From Clostridiales bacterium UBA2658 (lineage in GTDB: Bacteria; Bacillota; Clostridia; Oscillospirales; Oscillospiraceae), in contig DEMY01000020.1 in the NCBI GenBank assembly GCA_002359425.1, positions 17,883-25,061 on the forward strand: a DNA stretch of 7,179 bases, read 5' to 3'. The translations under genes were made by a program, and so were the position numbers. The stretch's first letter is position 1; each line of letters opens with the position of its first letter. A model generated the notes under the pieces. It did no database searches and was not told the origin of the DNA. It saw only the letters and a program-made list of their open reading frames with translations. This document shows positions 1 through 6,079 of this stretch, in pieces.

Positions 1-287
1 TCTTCTTCGCTGCCATACCGCACACTGCCGGTCTGGTCGCTGAGCTGCAGCGCACCGGCGGTGATGGGATCACCAAGATCATCCTCAACCGTTACCTGTA
101 GGGTACCGTTGGCTGTGATACTCAGCGCAACCGAAGTCGTCGTTGGGGTAATCGTGAACTGCGCAACATTGCCGTCTGCATATCCAGGTATCGTCGTAGA
201 TATAAATGAATACGTGCCTACCGGAAGCGTGACGCTTCCAGTAGAACTACCATTAACAAAATCTATGGTGTAATCTGATGCTGCCAT
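1..287 (-). CDS. Beta-sandwich (prealbumin/Ig-like) repeat protein, C-terminally cut by window edge
   Basis: This reading frame starts at an ATG at 287 and stays open to the left edge, giving about 95 visible residues. The start is chosen because GGAGG lies 9 bases upstream (297-301). The residues alternate hydrophobic and polar, are rich in Thr, Ser, Gly and Val, and contain no cysteine. An LPVGTYSF-type segment near residues 21-28 and VTVEDDLGDPI near 65-75 resemble the beta-sandwich domains (carboxypeptidase-regulatory or prealbumin-like) of cell-surface and phage-appendage proteins. There is no signal peptide in the first 30 residues, so secretion is not supported by what is visible. Its start lies inside the end of the upstream gene, with a 25-base overlap, which suggests translational coupling. 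The function is unknown. The fold is inferred from residue pattern only. Confidence 0.72.
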   Translation of the reverse strand, partial: MAASDYTIDFVNGSSTGSVTLPVGTYSFISTTIPGYADGNVAQFTITPTTTSVALSITANGTLQVTVEDDLGDPITAGALQLSDQTGSVRYGSEE

Positions 288-745
288 ATGGTAATTCCTC
301 CATTCATGCTTATTGCTCCGGGATAATTGGCGTCGGTAACAGTAAAACTGACTGGCATCGCTATCGGGTTACACAGCGGCCGAGAAAAAACCATAGCCAT
401 GCTGTAGCTTTCACAGGGGCACATTTTCAGCCACTTCGTAATTCCTCCCGGATTGAGTCCGGAGCAACTGCGCACACGAACGGTATAACACCCCGCCGGC
501 AGTCTGAGCTTTATTGTTTTCCATGCTTCGACAACACCGCAAAAAACAGTGTTCCCGTCTCTGTTTATGACTTGTATGCGAAAGAACTGATCACAGGCGT
601 GCCGGACCTCGCAGCGTATACACAAGTTTGCATACTGTTCCAAATTTCCTGTCATTACGCCAATCTTTCCGGGCTTGAGTGTATACAATTTATATACGCC
701 CATGCCACTATATGCCCAAAGCAAGTAGCGCGACACTCCACGCAT
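263..745 (-). CDS. Cysteine-rich beta-type protein of unknown function, 160 residues
   Basis: I do not recognise this protein. It has nine cysteines, including C42-x2-C45-x5-C51, a C86/C94 pair and C109-x-C111, which could bind metal or form disulfides. The segments LRLPAGCYTVRV (about 80-91) and VSFTVTDANYPG (about 132-143) look like beta-strands of the same general sandwich type as the next gene. The most upstream ATG (745) has no good ribosome binding site. The ATG at 655 (residue 31) has GGAAAG about 9 bases upstream and would give a 130-residue protein; the ATG at 703 is a third choice. The end overlaps the following start at 287, and the iron-sulfur gene lies 48 bases upstream in the same direction. 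There is no predicted membrane segment. A structural or surface role with its partner is a guess. Confidence 0.6.
   Translation of the reverse strand: MRGVSRYLLWAYSGMGVYKLYTLKPGKIGVMTGNLEQYANLCIRCEVRHACDQFFRIQVINRDGNTVFCGVVEAWKTIKLRLPAGCYTVRVRSCSGLNPGGITKWLKMCPCESYSMAMVFSRPLCNPIAMPVSFTVTDANYPGAISMNGGITIWQHQITP
297..301 (-). promoter_or_regulatory. Ribosome binding site inside the upstream gene
   Basis: The minus strand reads GGAGG here, 9 bases before the ATG at 287. It lies within the last codons of the 160-residue gene, so it fixes the start of the beta-sandwich protein and suggests the two are translated together. Confidence 0.7.
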
Positions 746-793
746 CGGCCAGCGGTGGGGACTCGGTGCATGAAACTGTAGGTGTAGCCGCAG

Positions 794-1744
794 TCAACTG
801 AGCGTTTTCAGATCAAGCGGTTTTAACACGCTTTCATCCACGAGACAAAAGCGAATCGCTTTGGCCGGGCACTTTGTCGCACAGGCTTCACAGCCTTTGC
901 ACAGGCCCTCGCCAACGGCGACGCCGCCGTCCTCATTTTTACGCAGCGCAAGGAAATTGCAGTGCTCGACACAAATCCCGCATTTAACGCACTTTTCGGC
1001 GTCAATTTGCGCAACAAAGCCGCTGCCGCCAAACATCGGCGCGCCGACATAATTCTGCGCCTTGAGCGCCGTGCAGCAGCAGGGCCAGCAGTTGCAGATG
1101 TGATAGAGACGGCCCGCGGCGGCGTCCTTAAAGAAGGCCGCGTGGACGTTTCCGCGTTCGTGGCACTCGCAGAGAATTGTAAGCGCTTCGGCTTGCGTGA
1201 TGCGGCGGGGATGCAGCTCCGGCGTGTGTTCCATGATCCAGTTAACCCATGGGTCTCCGATCATGATACACACATCGCGCGGATAACAGCCCTTTTCACC
1301 GCGCAGTGTGCGGCATACGCAATCAATGACCGCAATGTTTTCCGGGTTTTCGATAAGAATGCGGCGGGCGTGCTCATAGGGAATGATATTGTTCGGCAGC
1401 TCGCCAAGGTCGAGATTATCTTTCAGCTCAAAAAACTGCTCCGCGTCTTCGAGCCGCAGGACCTTTGCATGATAGACGTTTGTCTCAGGGTCGCCCGCGA
1501 GCGCGCCCGTGTGGTTCACGACGGTTTTGACAAGCTCATCCACCTCGTCGTATTTCTCGCCGGCCGGCTTGATATTTTCCATCGGCTCCGGGAGAAATCT
1601 ATTGATGCCGTCGCGCATGTAATAGATGTAAAGGGAGATGTACTTGAAATAAAGCTGCGCATGGAGGAGCTGGGCAAGGCCCTCCTCCGTACGGGGATAG
1701 GCTTTGCTGAGAGCGCGCTGTGAATTTTTCTTCGCGTCTGCCAT
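794..1744 (-). CDS. 4Fe-4S dicluster ferredoxin-type protein with an extra cysteine-rich region
   Basis: This 316-residue protein ends in a two-cluster ferredoxin domain: C252-x2-C255-x2-C258-x3-C262 and C282-x2-C285-x2-C288-x3-C292-P. Before it lies an unusual set of cysteines: C142-x-C144, C153, C159, C192-x-C194 and the CNCWPCCC run at 217-224, which may hold a further cluster or metal. The first 50 residues carry a Tyr-rich helical stretch (about 28-44), not a clear signal peptide. It is probably a cytoplasmic electron-transfer or redox protein; the partner is unknown. Related clostridial proteins are annotated only as 4Fe-4S binding proteins. The start is supported by AAGGAG 10 bases upstream (1755-1760). 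A promoter and a large palindrome precede it, indicating repressor control. The stop is TGA, which shows that TGA is used as a stop codon in this window. Confidence 0.93.
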   Translation of the reverse strand: MADAKKNSQRALSKAYPRTEEGLAQLLHAQLYFKYISLYIYYMRDGINRFLPEPMENIKPAGEKYDEVDELVKTVVNHTGALAGDPETNVYHAKVLRLEDAEQFFELKDNLDLGELPNNIIPYEHARRILIENPENIAVIDCVCRTLRGEKGCYPRDVCIMIGDPWVNWIMEHTPELHPRRITQAEALTILCECHERGNVHAAFFKDAAAGRLYHICNCWPCCCTALKAQNYVGAPMFGGSGFVAQIDAEKCVKCGICVEHCNFLALRKNEDGGVAVGEGLCKGCEACATKCPAKAIRFCLVDESVLKPLDLKTLS

Positions 1745-1754
1745 AGCTCATCGG

Positions 1755-1760
1755 CTCCTT
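1755..1760 (-). promoter_or_regulatory. Ribosome binding site of the iron-sulfur gene
   Basis: AAGGAG on the minus strand, 10 bases before the ATG at 1744. It lies just downstream of the large palindrome, so the palindrome is in the 5' untranslated region and promoter and not in the coding part. Confidence 0.8.
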
Positions 1761-1762
1761 TA

Positions 1763-1804
1763 TGTTATTTTTAAATTGACCAAAAGGTCAATTTAAAAAT
1801 AACA
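1763..1804. promoter_or_regulatory. Perfect 19-bp inverted repeat, probable operator
   Basis: The left arm TGTTATTTTTAAATTGACC (1763-1781) and right arm GGTCAATTTAAAAATAACA (1786-1804) are exact reverse complements around AAAA. Such a match cannot be chance. The core TTGAC-N6-GTCAA at 1776-1791 is typical in form of sites bound by dimeric TetR-type repressors. The repeat covers the -10 box and predicted transcription start of the iron-sulfur gene. It could also fold as a hairpin in the leader RNA, but it has low GC and no adjacent U-tract that would fit a terminator. No regulator gene is visible in the window. Confidence 0.85.
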
Positions 1805-1824
1805 CGTTAAACCCGGATTGTCAA
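1796..1824 (-). promoter_or_regulatory. Sigma-A-type promoter of the iron-sulfur gene
   Basis: On the minus strand a perfect -35 box TTGACA (1824-1819) is followed by a 17-base spacer and a -10 box TATTTT (1801-1796). The predicted start of transcription falls near 1789, in the middle of the palindrome, so a bound regulator should block it. Confidence 0.72.
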
Positions 1825-1842
1825 TCATGTCTGGCATCTTTT

Positions 1843-1858
1843 TTGACTGGATGGTCAA
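1843..1858. promoter_or_regulatory. Second TTGAC-N6-GTCAA operator-like site
   Basis: TTGACTGGATGGTCAA repeats the core and spacing of the palindrome at 1776-1791. With the flanking T and A bases the symmetry is 9 bp on each side (1839-1862). It sits upstream of the -35 box of the iron-sulfur gene. Two sites with the same half-sites and spacing suggest one dimeric regulator binding both. Confidence 0.65.
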
Positions 1859-1862
1859 AAAA

Positions 1863-2350
1863 CGGTTTCGTGCTCTTTCGCCATAGTTGGGAAATCTGTT
1901 TGCCGCTTGTGCGTATGGCACCCGTTTCCCAAAAGCCACAGTCATCGCAAACGTTTTACCGAGATTTTGTGTTGTCTGACCGGGTCACTGTAGGAACGGT
2001 TTTTTCGCAAAAATCCCGGAGCCATGACCCGCACCCGGGCGCAACGCAGTTTTCAGATGAGAAAAGAAGCGCGGTCCTAAAGCCGCACCATTCAAGATGT
2101 ACGCGGTACGCAAAAAAACATTCTGACGGCCTTCCGACCCGCATATACAGAATAAGAGGGCATCGTGACATGCGACGGACGGAGTTAGTTTGAAGCAAGA
2201 TGTAAGGCTGAAAAAACCGCTCCGTCGACCTAGGCAGAGGCCGGGGCAGCAACGGAAGGCGAGAAAGCAGCAGAAACCTGAACACCCCGCTGATGCGTAG
2301 CGGGTACGCAATCATCAAAATGCATGAGATCGTTTTCAGCAAGTAAAAAC
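1863..2350. other. Long stretch with no convincing gene
   Basis: Open frames here (plus 1863-2193 and overlapping minus frames) lack plausible composition, good ribosome binding sites or recognisable motifs. I looked for a TetR-type regulator and did not see one. Two short hairpins are visible: TTGGGAAA (1887-1894) pairing with TTTCCCAA (1925-1932), and CCCGCT (2286-2291) pairing with AGCGGG (2299-2304). The stretch may be a long untranslated leader of the holin gene, an unrecognised RNA, or decayed DNA. Confidence 0.5.
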
Positions 2351-2356
2351 AGGAGG
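2351..2356 (+). promoter_or_regulatory. Ribosome binding site of the holin gene
   Basis: A perfect AGGAGG lies 8 bases before the ATG at 2365. Confidence 0.85.
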
Positions 2357-2364
2357 TACATATT

Positions 2365-2646
2365 ATGGGTTTTGGCTTTGCACCTATCGCGGCAATCGTC
2401 GTCATCTGCTATCTCGTGGCCGCAGCACTCAAGGCAACGAAGCTCGACAACAAATGGCTGCCGGTCATCTGCGGCGTAGCTGGCGCCGTGTTGGGCATCG
2501 TGGCGATGCTCACAGGCATGGAGGCGTTCCCAGCAACGGATATGCTGACAGCCGTCGCAATCGGCATTGTGAGCGGTCTGGCCGCTACTGGCGTTAATCA
2601 GATTGGGAAACAGCTCGGCGGAAGCACCAGTACAGACGCAAAATAA
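2365..2646 (+). CDS. Phage holin family protein (Phage_holin_5_2-like)
   Basis: This 93-residue protein has three hydrophobic segments, at about residues 6-23, 31-50 and 60-76, and ends in a short polar tail (GGSTSTDAK). The opening FAPIAAIVVICYL, the WLPVICGVAGAVLGIVA stretch and the AVAIGIVSGLAATGVNQI stretch match the small holins common in Clostridia prophages. Holins form pores in the cytoplasmic membrane that let the lysin reach the wall at the end of the lytic cycle. The length is normal for the family. It stands alone: no lysin or tail gene follows, and a terminator begins 11 bases after the stop. It is likely a prophage remnant or a domesticated holin. The start is fixed by a perfect AGGAGG. 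Confidence 0.92.
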   Translation: MGFGFAPIAAIVVICYLVAAALKATKLDNKWLPVICGVAGAVLGIVAMLTGMEAFPATDMLTAVAIGIVSGLAATGVNQIGKQLGGSTSTDAK

Positions 2647-2657
2647 CTGATAGTAGC

Positions 2658-2695
2658 AACAGGGCCTGTCTCGTCATAAAGACAGACCCTGTTTT
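2658..2695 (+). terminator. Rho-independent terminator after the holin
   Basis: AACAGGGCCTGTCT (2658-2671) pairs with AGACAGACCCTGTT (2680-2693) apart from one C-A mismatch, around an 8-base loop, and is followed by TTTT and C. It begins 11 bases after the holin stop codon. Confidence 0.85.
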
Positions 2696-2833
2696 CATGC
2701 CCTTCAGCCGTTTTCCCGTTAGCATTTTTGTTAGCGAAACGTGTAAAAATGGACCTTTCAAGCCGAAACTAAGGACAACAAAACGCCCCTATGAGCAGTA
2801 CATCAAAATTGCTATATCCATTGAGAATACAAT

Positions 2834-2871
2834 AAAAGCCCCATGGCATCAATGCTACAGGGTTTTCTTTT
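2834..2871. terminator. Probable bidirectional terminator
   Basis: The stem pairs AAAA with TTTT and CCC (2839-2841) with GGG (2860-2862), then TGGCA (2844-2848) with TGCTA (2853-2857, one G-U pair) around a TCAA loop. A T-rich tail follows on the plus strand (TTTTCTTTTATT), and the minus strand ends with CTTTTATT. It can end transcription from the holin side and from the ASCH-domain gene on the right. Confidence 0.65.
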
Positions 2872-2919
2872 ATTGGCAAAGTAACTATCTATTGATAAAA
2901 TGCACCACCGCCTACTTCT

Positions 2920-2946
2920 GCAATCGTTAGAAGAAAGCAATCGTTA
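2920..2946. repeat. 10-bp direct repeat GCAATCGTTA
   Basis: GCAATCGTTA occurs at 2920-2929 and again at 2937-2946, a spacing of 17 bp. The role is unknown and the repeat is short enough to be accidental. Confidence 0.4.
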
Positions 2947-2983
2947 AAACTTGCACACTCCTTATGGCTATTGCAAAAATGTT

Positions 2984-3433
2984 TTACTTAAATTTCGAAT
3001 TATCGTAGTTGTAGGGAATGCTCGTGCCGACAAGAACATCCTCAATTTTCTCGATAATAAGCCAGTCGTCCATATTGCCTTGGTGGTCAAAATCAAGAGG
3101 CCCTATTGGCTGAACGTCTTTGAACCCAACAAGGCACAGGCACTTTTTGTGCCAGCGGGTCTTTTGCTTTTCAGACAGAGCCAAATGAGGTTCCGCTAAC
3201 GCGCTTGTAATCTCGTCGTCCGTCAGTTTCACGAGGTTTTGGACGCTTTCGACAGTGGCTTTCGCCAAGATTTTTGCCGAGCCTTTTTTCATAAAGTAGA
3301 GGGTTTCGCCCCCAAAGACACGGCTGTGAGGAATCTTGCGTCCGGCGGCTCCGCGCACCACCATCGTCTTTGTCCCGTCGAGTATCTTCTCCAAGACTTT
3401 CTCTTTGTCATCGCAGTAAACAACGTGTACCAT
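2984..3433 (-). CDS. ASCH/PUA-like domain protein, phage type
   Basis: This 149-residue protein opens with MVHVVYCDDKEKVLEKILDG and then GTKTMVVRG (20-28). This fits the ASCH motif G-x-K-x-x-E-x-R except that the glutamate is valine. RKIPHSRVFGGETLYFMKKG (about 32-51) and MDDWLIIEKIEDV near the C-terminus agree with small proteins that accompany DUF5131 genes in phages and clostridial elements. ASCH domains have a PUA-like fold thought to bind RNA or modified bases; no enzymatic activity is shown here. The ATG at 3433 has AAGGAAA about 7 bases upstream. The gene follows the DUF5131 frame by 18 bases in the same direction, so the two were probably co-transcribed. The frame is intact although its partner is broken. 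Confidence 0.82.
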   Translation of the reverse strand: MVHVVYCDDKEKVLEKILDGTKTMVVRGAAGRKIPHSRVFGGETLYFMKKGSAKILAKATVESVQNLVKLTDDEITSALAEPHLALSEKQKTRWHKKCLCLVGFKDVQPIGPLDFDHQGNMDDWLIIEKIEDVLVGTSIPYNYDNSKFK

Positions 3434-3451
3434 AACGATTTTCCTTTTGAT

Positions 3452-4159
3452 CTATAGGTTTATGTTTGCTTTTCTTGCTTGGGCAATCAGGTCTCTCACC
3501 GCAAGGGTGTATTCTTTGCCGTCCTTTATAAACTGAGTGCCGCATTGACGGAACTCAAAATGAACTCCCGCCCGTTTGCATTGATCCCGAATGTCCAATA
3601 CCCAATCGTAGTGGAGCGGTCGGGCGTTTCTGTCAGACTCGCCTCCCACAACGCAGATACTTCAACCAGTTCAATGCCACTCAATGTCCACGGCTTCAAT
3701 GAGCGGTTGACAGATGATGTCCTTGTGCTTTATTGGCAGGTCGGCAAAAATGCTTAGGCGCTCATCGACTCGGTGTTGGTTTTCCACTGTGCACCCCACG
3801 GTCACATTATCGTAACCGTCGCCCCAATCGGCAGGAATACAAGCGGCGAAGCGGTCAATACGTTTTGTGAGGAACAAGAAGTTGAGGTCGGAGCGTTCTT
3901 GCATCATTGCCCAGCACTCAGCCCGCCACTCGTCCGCTTCTTCAATCAGGAAATCCGCTTGAAAGCAGAGAAAGACGGTTTGTCCCGACTTGATTTTATA
4001 CTCGCCCGACTTTTTCCTTTGGACTGGCGCGTCAAAATTATCCGTGCGGACAATGGCGCTCGTGTCTACGCCGCGCTTGCTGTCGCCTTTATGGATATAA
4101 CAATATTTACAGCCCTCGCTGTATCTACGGCAACCACGCCACGGACTCCACATAGCCAT
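3452..4159 (-). pseudogene. DUF5131 (phage Gp37/Gp68) family protein broken by two in-frame TGA codons
   Basis: The first part (4159-3671, 162 residues) begins MAMWSPWRGC and has C10-x6-C17-x2-C20-Y, the iron-sulfur-type cysteine motif of DUF5131, plus FLFLTKRIDRF (about 94-104) and VGCTVENQ (121-128). It ends at TGA (3671-3673). The same frame continues through Thr, Gly, a second TGA (3662-3664), Ser, Ile, Cys, Val and Val into GGESDRNARPLHYDWVLDIR and FIKDGKEYTLAVRD, the usual C-terminal part of the family, ending at 3452. No frameshift is needed, and the whole length of about 235 codons fits the family. The start is supported by GAGGGG 8 bases upstream. A GTG at 3649 could restart the C-terminal part, but without a clear ribosome binding site. 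Family members resemble radical-SAM proteins; their substrate is unknown. Confidence 0.85.
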
Positions 4160-4197
4160 AGCCTTATCCCCTCAATTTTCTAACCGCTTCATCCTCG

Positions 4198-4460
4198 TCA
4201 GCCACCGATGCTCAGGTGCTTGCCATCGTTGCACTCGTAGATGTAGTCATAGAGCGGCTTGCTCATGTATCCCGAAAAGCCGTAGTTCACGAACTTCTGC
4301 ACAACCTCGCCCGCTACCGCAAAGCCTCGGAGCGTGTGAACAAGTTGGAAATCGCCAAGCGCGAACGGCTCGGCAAGGCGAAAATCATCGAGGGCTTTAA
4401 GGCTTTATGGTTTCTGTCGTCCATGCAAAGCTGCCCTCGAGATCAGATGTTCCGCCGGTA
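4198..4460. other. Gene debris upstream of the DUF5131 frame
   Basis: No complete gene can be called. On the minus strand a frame without a suitable start runs from about 4407 to a TGA at 4198-4200. Its last part contains NYGFSGYMSKPLYDYIYE, which is Tyr-rich and looks coded. On the plus strand, about 4300-4407 reads as a Lys/Arg/Glu-rich helical stretch with KLEIAKRERLGKAKIIEGF, reminiscent of the C-terminal coil of clostridial serine recombinases, and then loses sense. The two signals abut near 4300. I read this as a junction of remnants. The plus-strand recombinase resemblance is from memory and weak. Confidence 0.35.
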
Positions 4461-4553
4461 AGAATCCATAACAAATGCAATACATAGGTTACTATATGAA
4501 AAACAAAAAACCATGTGTCATTTGCTCAATTTAGATGCAAGTTTTGATTGTGC

Positions 4554-5186
4554 TCATTTTATGTATTCTGCCGTATACGGACACCAAACCATGCACTTTA
4601 GGCATAAAATGCAGAGCTTTCTAACCATGATCTCATCTCGGGTAGTCGTGACACTCCAAGTTTTCCCCAGCAAGGCTTTATTCGGGCATACATCCACGCA
4701 TATATTACAATCGCCGCATTGCGGTTCTTTCGGCATTTCACTCATGGTTATAAAGGGAGCTGTGGTCAAGACCTTACCCATCATTAGCGCACAGCCATAT
4801 TGGGAAGTAACTAGCAAGTTGTTTTTACCGATAAATCCCAATCCTGCTCTGAGCGCTACAGTTTTATGTGATAGACTCCCCATTTTCAACTTGGCAATAC
4901 TTTTGTACCCTTCTGTTTCCAACCAATCAGCTAATTTTACAGCAAGAGCATCCATCTTATGTTCGGTGTTAAAAACCTCTTTCCGTTTTGGTTCTTGGCC
5001 AGCCTTAAGGGTACTAATATACTCCCTTGATAGTGTTTTACCAAAGAGAACAGCGCAAGAGCATCCTTCGGTAATATCCGCCGGTAACATAGTAATATCG
5101 ACAAAATATACAAAATCAGCGCCACTGTCTTTTATGCGATGCTCCCATATTTCATTCAGTTCCATGTTGCCTTCTAGTATTTCCAT
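4554..5186 (-). CDS. Short QueG-like double 4Fe-4S cluster protein
   Basis: This 210-residue protein resembles epoxyqueuosine reductase QueG in its middle and end. SLSHKTVALRAGLGFIGKNN (about 104-123) and GCALMMGKVLTTAPF (131-145) match the conserved core. Two cluster motifs follow: C157-x2-C160-x2-C163-x3-C167-P and C192-x2-C195-x2-C198-x3-C202-P. It lacks the C-terminal extension of classical QueG, which has about 350-380 residues, and the segment between the clusters is short. It therefore belongs to the small QueG-like group often seen in Clostridia, whose reaction is not certain. The ATG at 5186 has GGAAAG 13 bases away; the ATG at 5165 (residue 8) has AAGG only 4 bases away, so the true start is one of these. 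It follows the nucleoside phosphorylase by 92 bases on the same strand, possibly in one operon. Confidence 0.82.
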   Translation of the reverse strand: MEILEGNMELNEIWEHRIKDSGADFVYFVDITMLPADITEGCSCAVLFGKTLSREYISTLKAGQEPKRKEVFNTEHKMDALAVKLADWLETEGYKSIAKLKMGSLSHKTVALRAGLGFIGKNNLLVTSQYGCALMMGKVLTTAPFITMSEMPKEPQCGDCNICVDVCPNKALLGKTWSVTTTRDEIMVRKLCILCLKCMVWCPYTAEYIK

Positions 5187-5278
5187 ATCGTTGTAATCAC
5201 TTTCCGAAAATATAAATCATCCGAAGCCATTATTGCACAAATAGTACCATATTAAAAGCAAAAAATCCATATACACAA

Positions 5279-6037
5279 TCAGATTTTTAAAGCTAATTCT
5301 AAAGCCAGATAAAAGCTTTTTATTTGGGATACGAATTCGTCTGTCTCCCCCAGTATTCGCCGATCCCATTCTGGAGAATCTAAAAGGTCGCTGCCAATAT
5401 AGAAATTGTAAAGCTCAAGATTTCTGAAATTGCACACCGCTTGGATTCCCGCGCTTTCCATTTCGACACTGATGCATCCTTCGGCCTTCCGCTTCTCCAT
5501 GTTGCCGCGTGTTTCTCTATAAACGGCGTCAGTTGTCCATGTCTTTCCTGTTACACATGGAATCCCAATTTCCTTAAAAAATGCAGCCACAAAATTCGCA
5601 TTTTTCATCTTTATATAGTCTGATGCTTTTGCATAGTGATATGAAAGGCCCTCGTCCCTATAGGCATCAGTCGGAACAATAATTTTGCCCGAGGTGACAT
5701 CTTTATCCAGACATCCACATGATCCGAACATAATATACTTAGTCGCACCAATCAGGCAATGTGCTTCTTCTATACATGCACCCGCGCCGGCGGAACCAAT
5801 CATTGTTTTATGAAAAGCAATATTTTCCCCTTTATAGTTTAATTTGTAACATAGTATTGAACAATTTACGCTTTCACTTTCATCGATTTTTACGCACGAA
5901 AATCGCTTGAGAATCTCATTTATAGTTTGATTGGAAAACGTAATTATACATATATCACAAGAAATGTTGTGCGTACCACAGAGTGTCTCCGGTGTTATAA
6001 TGGCTTCGGTTGTCATATCAAAAGCATCGGTAATCAT
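5279..6037 (-). CDS. Nucleoside phosphorylase, PNP/UDP family
   Basis: This 252-residue protein would cleave a purine or pyrimidine nucleoside with phosphate, giving free base and ribose-1-phosphate, in the cytoplasm. Features of the PNP_UDP family are the glycine-rich GSAGAGACIEEA (81-92), ATKYIMFGSCGCL (98-110), GKIIVPTDAYRDEG (117-130) and the nucleoside-binding VEMESA (191-196). The length is normal. The protein is unusually cysteine-rich. The ATG at 6037 is preceded by AAGGGG (6045-6050) with a 7-base gap. A hairpin terminator lies upstream at 6121-6158, so transcription probably begins between them, but no clear promoter could be chosen. The downstream gene is a QueG-like protein, so a modified nucleoside is a possible substrate; that is inference only. 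Confidence 0.9.
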   Translation of the reverse strand: MITDAFDMTTEAIITPETLCGTHNISCDICIITFSNQTINEILKRFSCVKIDESESVNCSILCYKLNYKGENIAFHKTMIGSAGAGACIEEAHCLIGATKYIMFGSCGCLDKDVTSGKIIVPTDAYRDEGLSYHYAKASDYIKMKNANFVAAFFKEIGIPCVTGKTWTTDAVYRETRGNMEKRKAEGCISVEMESAGIQAVCNFRNLELYNFYIGSDLLDSPEWDRRILGETDEFVSQIKSFYLALELALKI

Positions 6038-6044
6038 TATTATT

Positions 6045-6050
6045 CCCCTT
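6045..6050 (-). promoter_or_regulatory. Ribosome binding site of the nucleoside phosphorylase
   Basis: AAGGGG on the minus strand, 7 bases before the ATG at 6037. Confidence 0.7.
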
Positions 6051-6079
6051 ATTGCTTAATTTACATGATACAAAATAAT

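Larger units (their letters stand above)
2696..2983. other. Gap between convergent genes; no gene seen
   Basis: A plus-strand frame at 2697-2930 has no ribosome binding site and overlaps a terminator, so it is not called. The gap holds a bidirectional terminator (2834-2871) and a short direct repeat (2920-2946). Base composition becomes AT-rich here compared with the holin, which fits a junction between segments. Confidence 0.55.

Noticed and set aside
278..781. A 167-residue plus-strand protein
   Set aside because: It lies opposite the cysteine-rich gene, has a composition typical of an antisense frame, and lacks a start signal.
962..1723. A 253-residue plus-strand protein
   Set aside because: It is the antisense shadow of the iron-sulfur gene, whose cysteine motifs, promoter and ribosome binding site are clear.
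1843..2193. A 116-residue plus-strand protein, considered as the missing regulator
   Set aside because: It has no ribosome binding site, no helix-turn-helix pattern, and begins inside the second operator-like site.
3452..4159. General reassignment of TGA to tryptophan in the host
   Set aside because: The iron-sulfur gene in the same window ends with TGA, and tryptophan is otherwise encoded by TGG; two stops in one phage-type gene are better explained by decay.
4513..5196. A 227-residue plus-strand protein
   Set aside because: It is opposite the QueG-like gene, which has conserved cluster motifs; the plus frame has no ribosome binding site.
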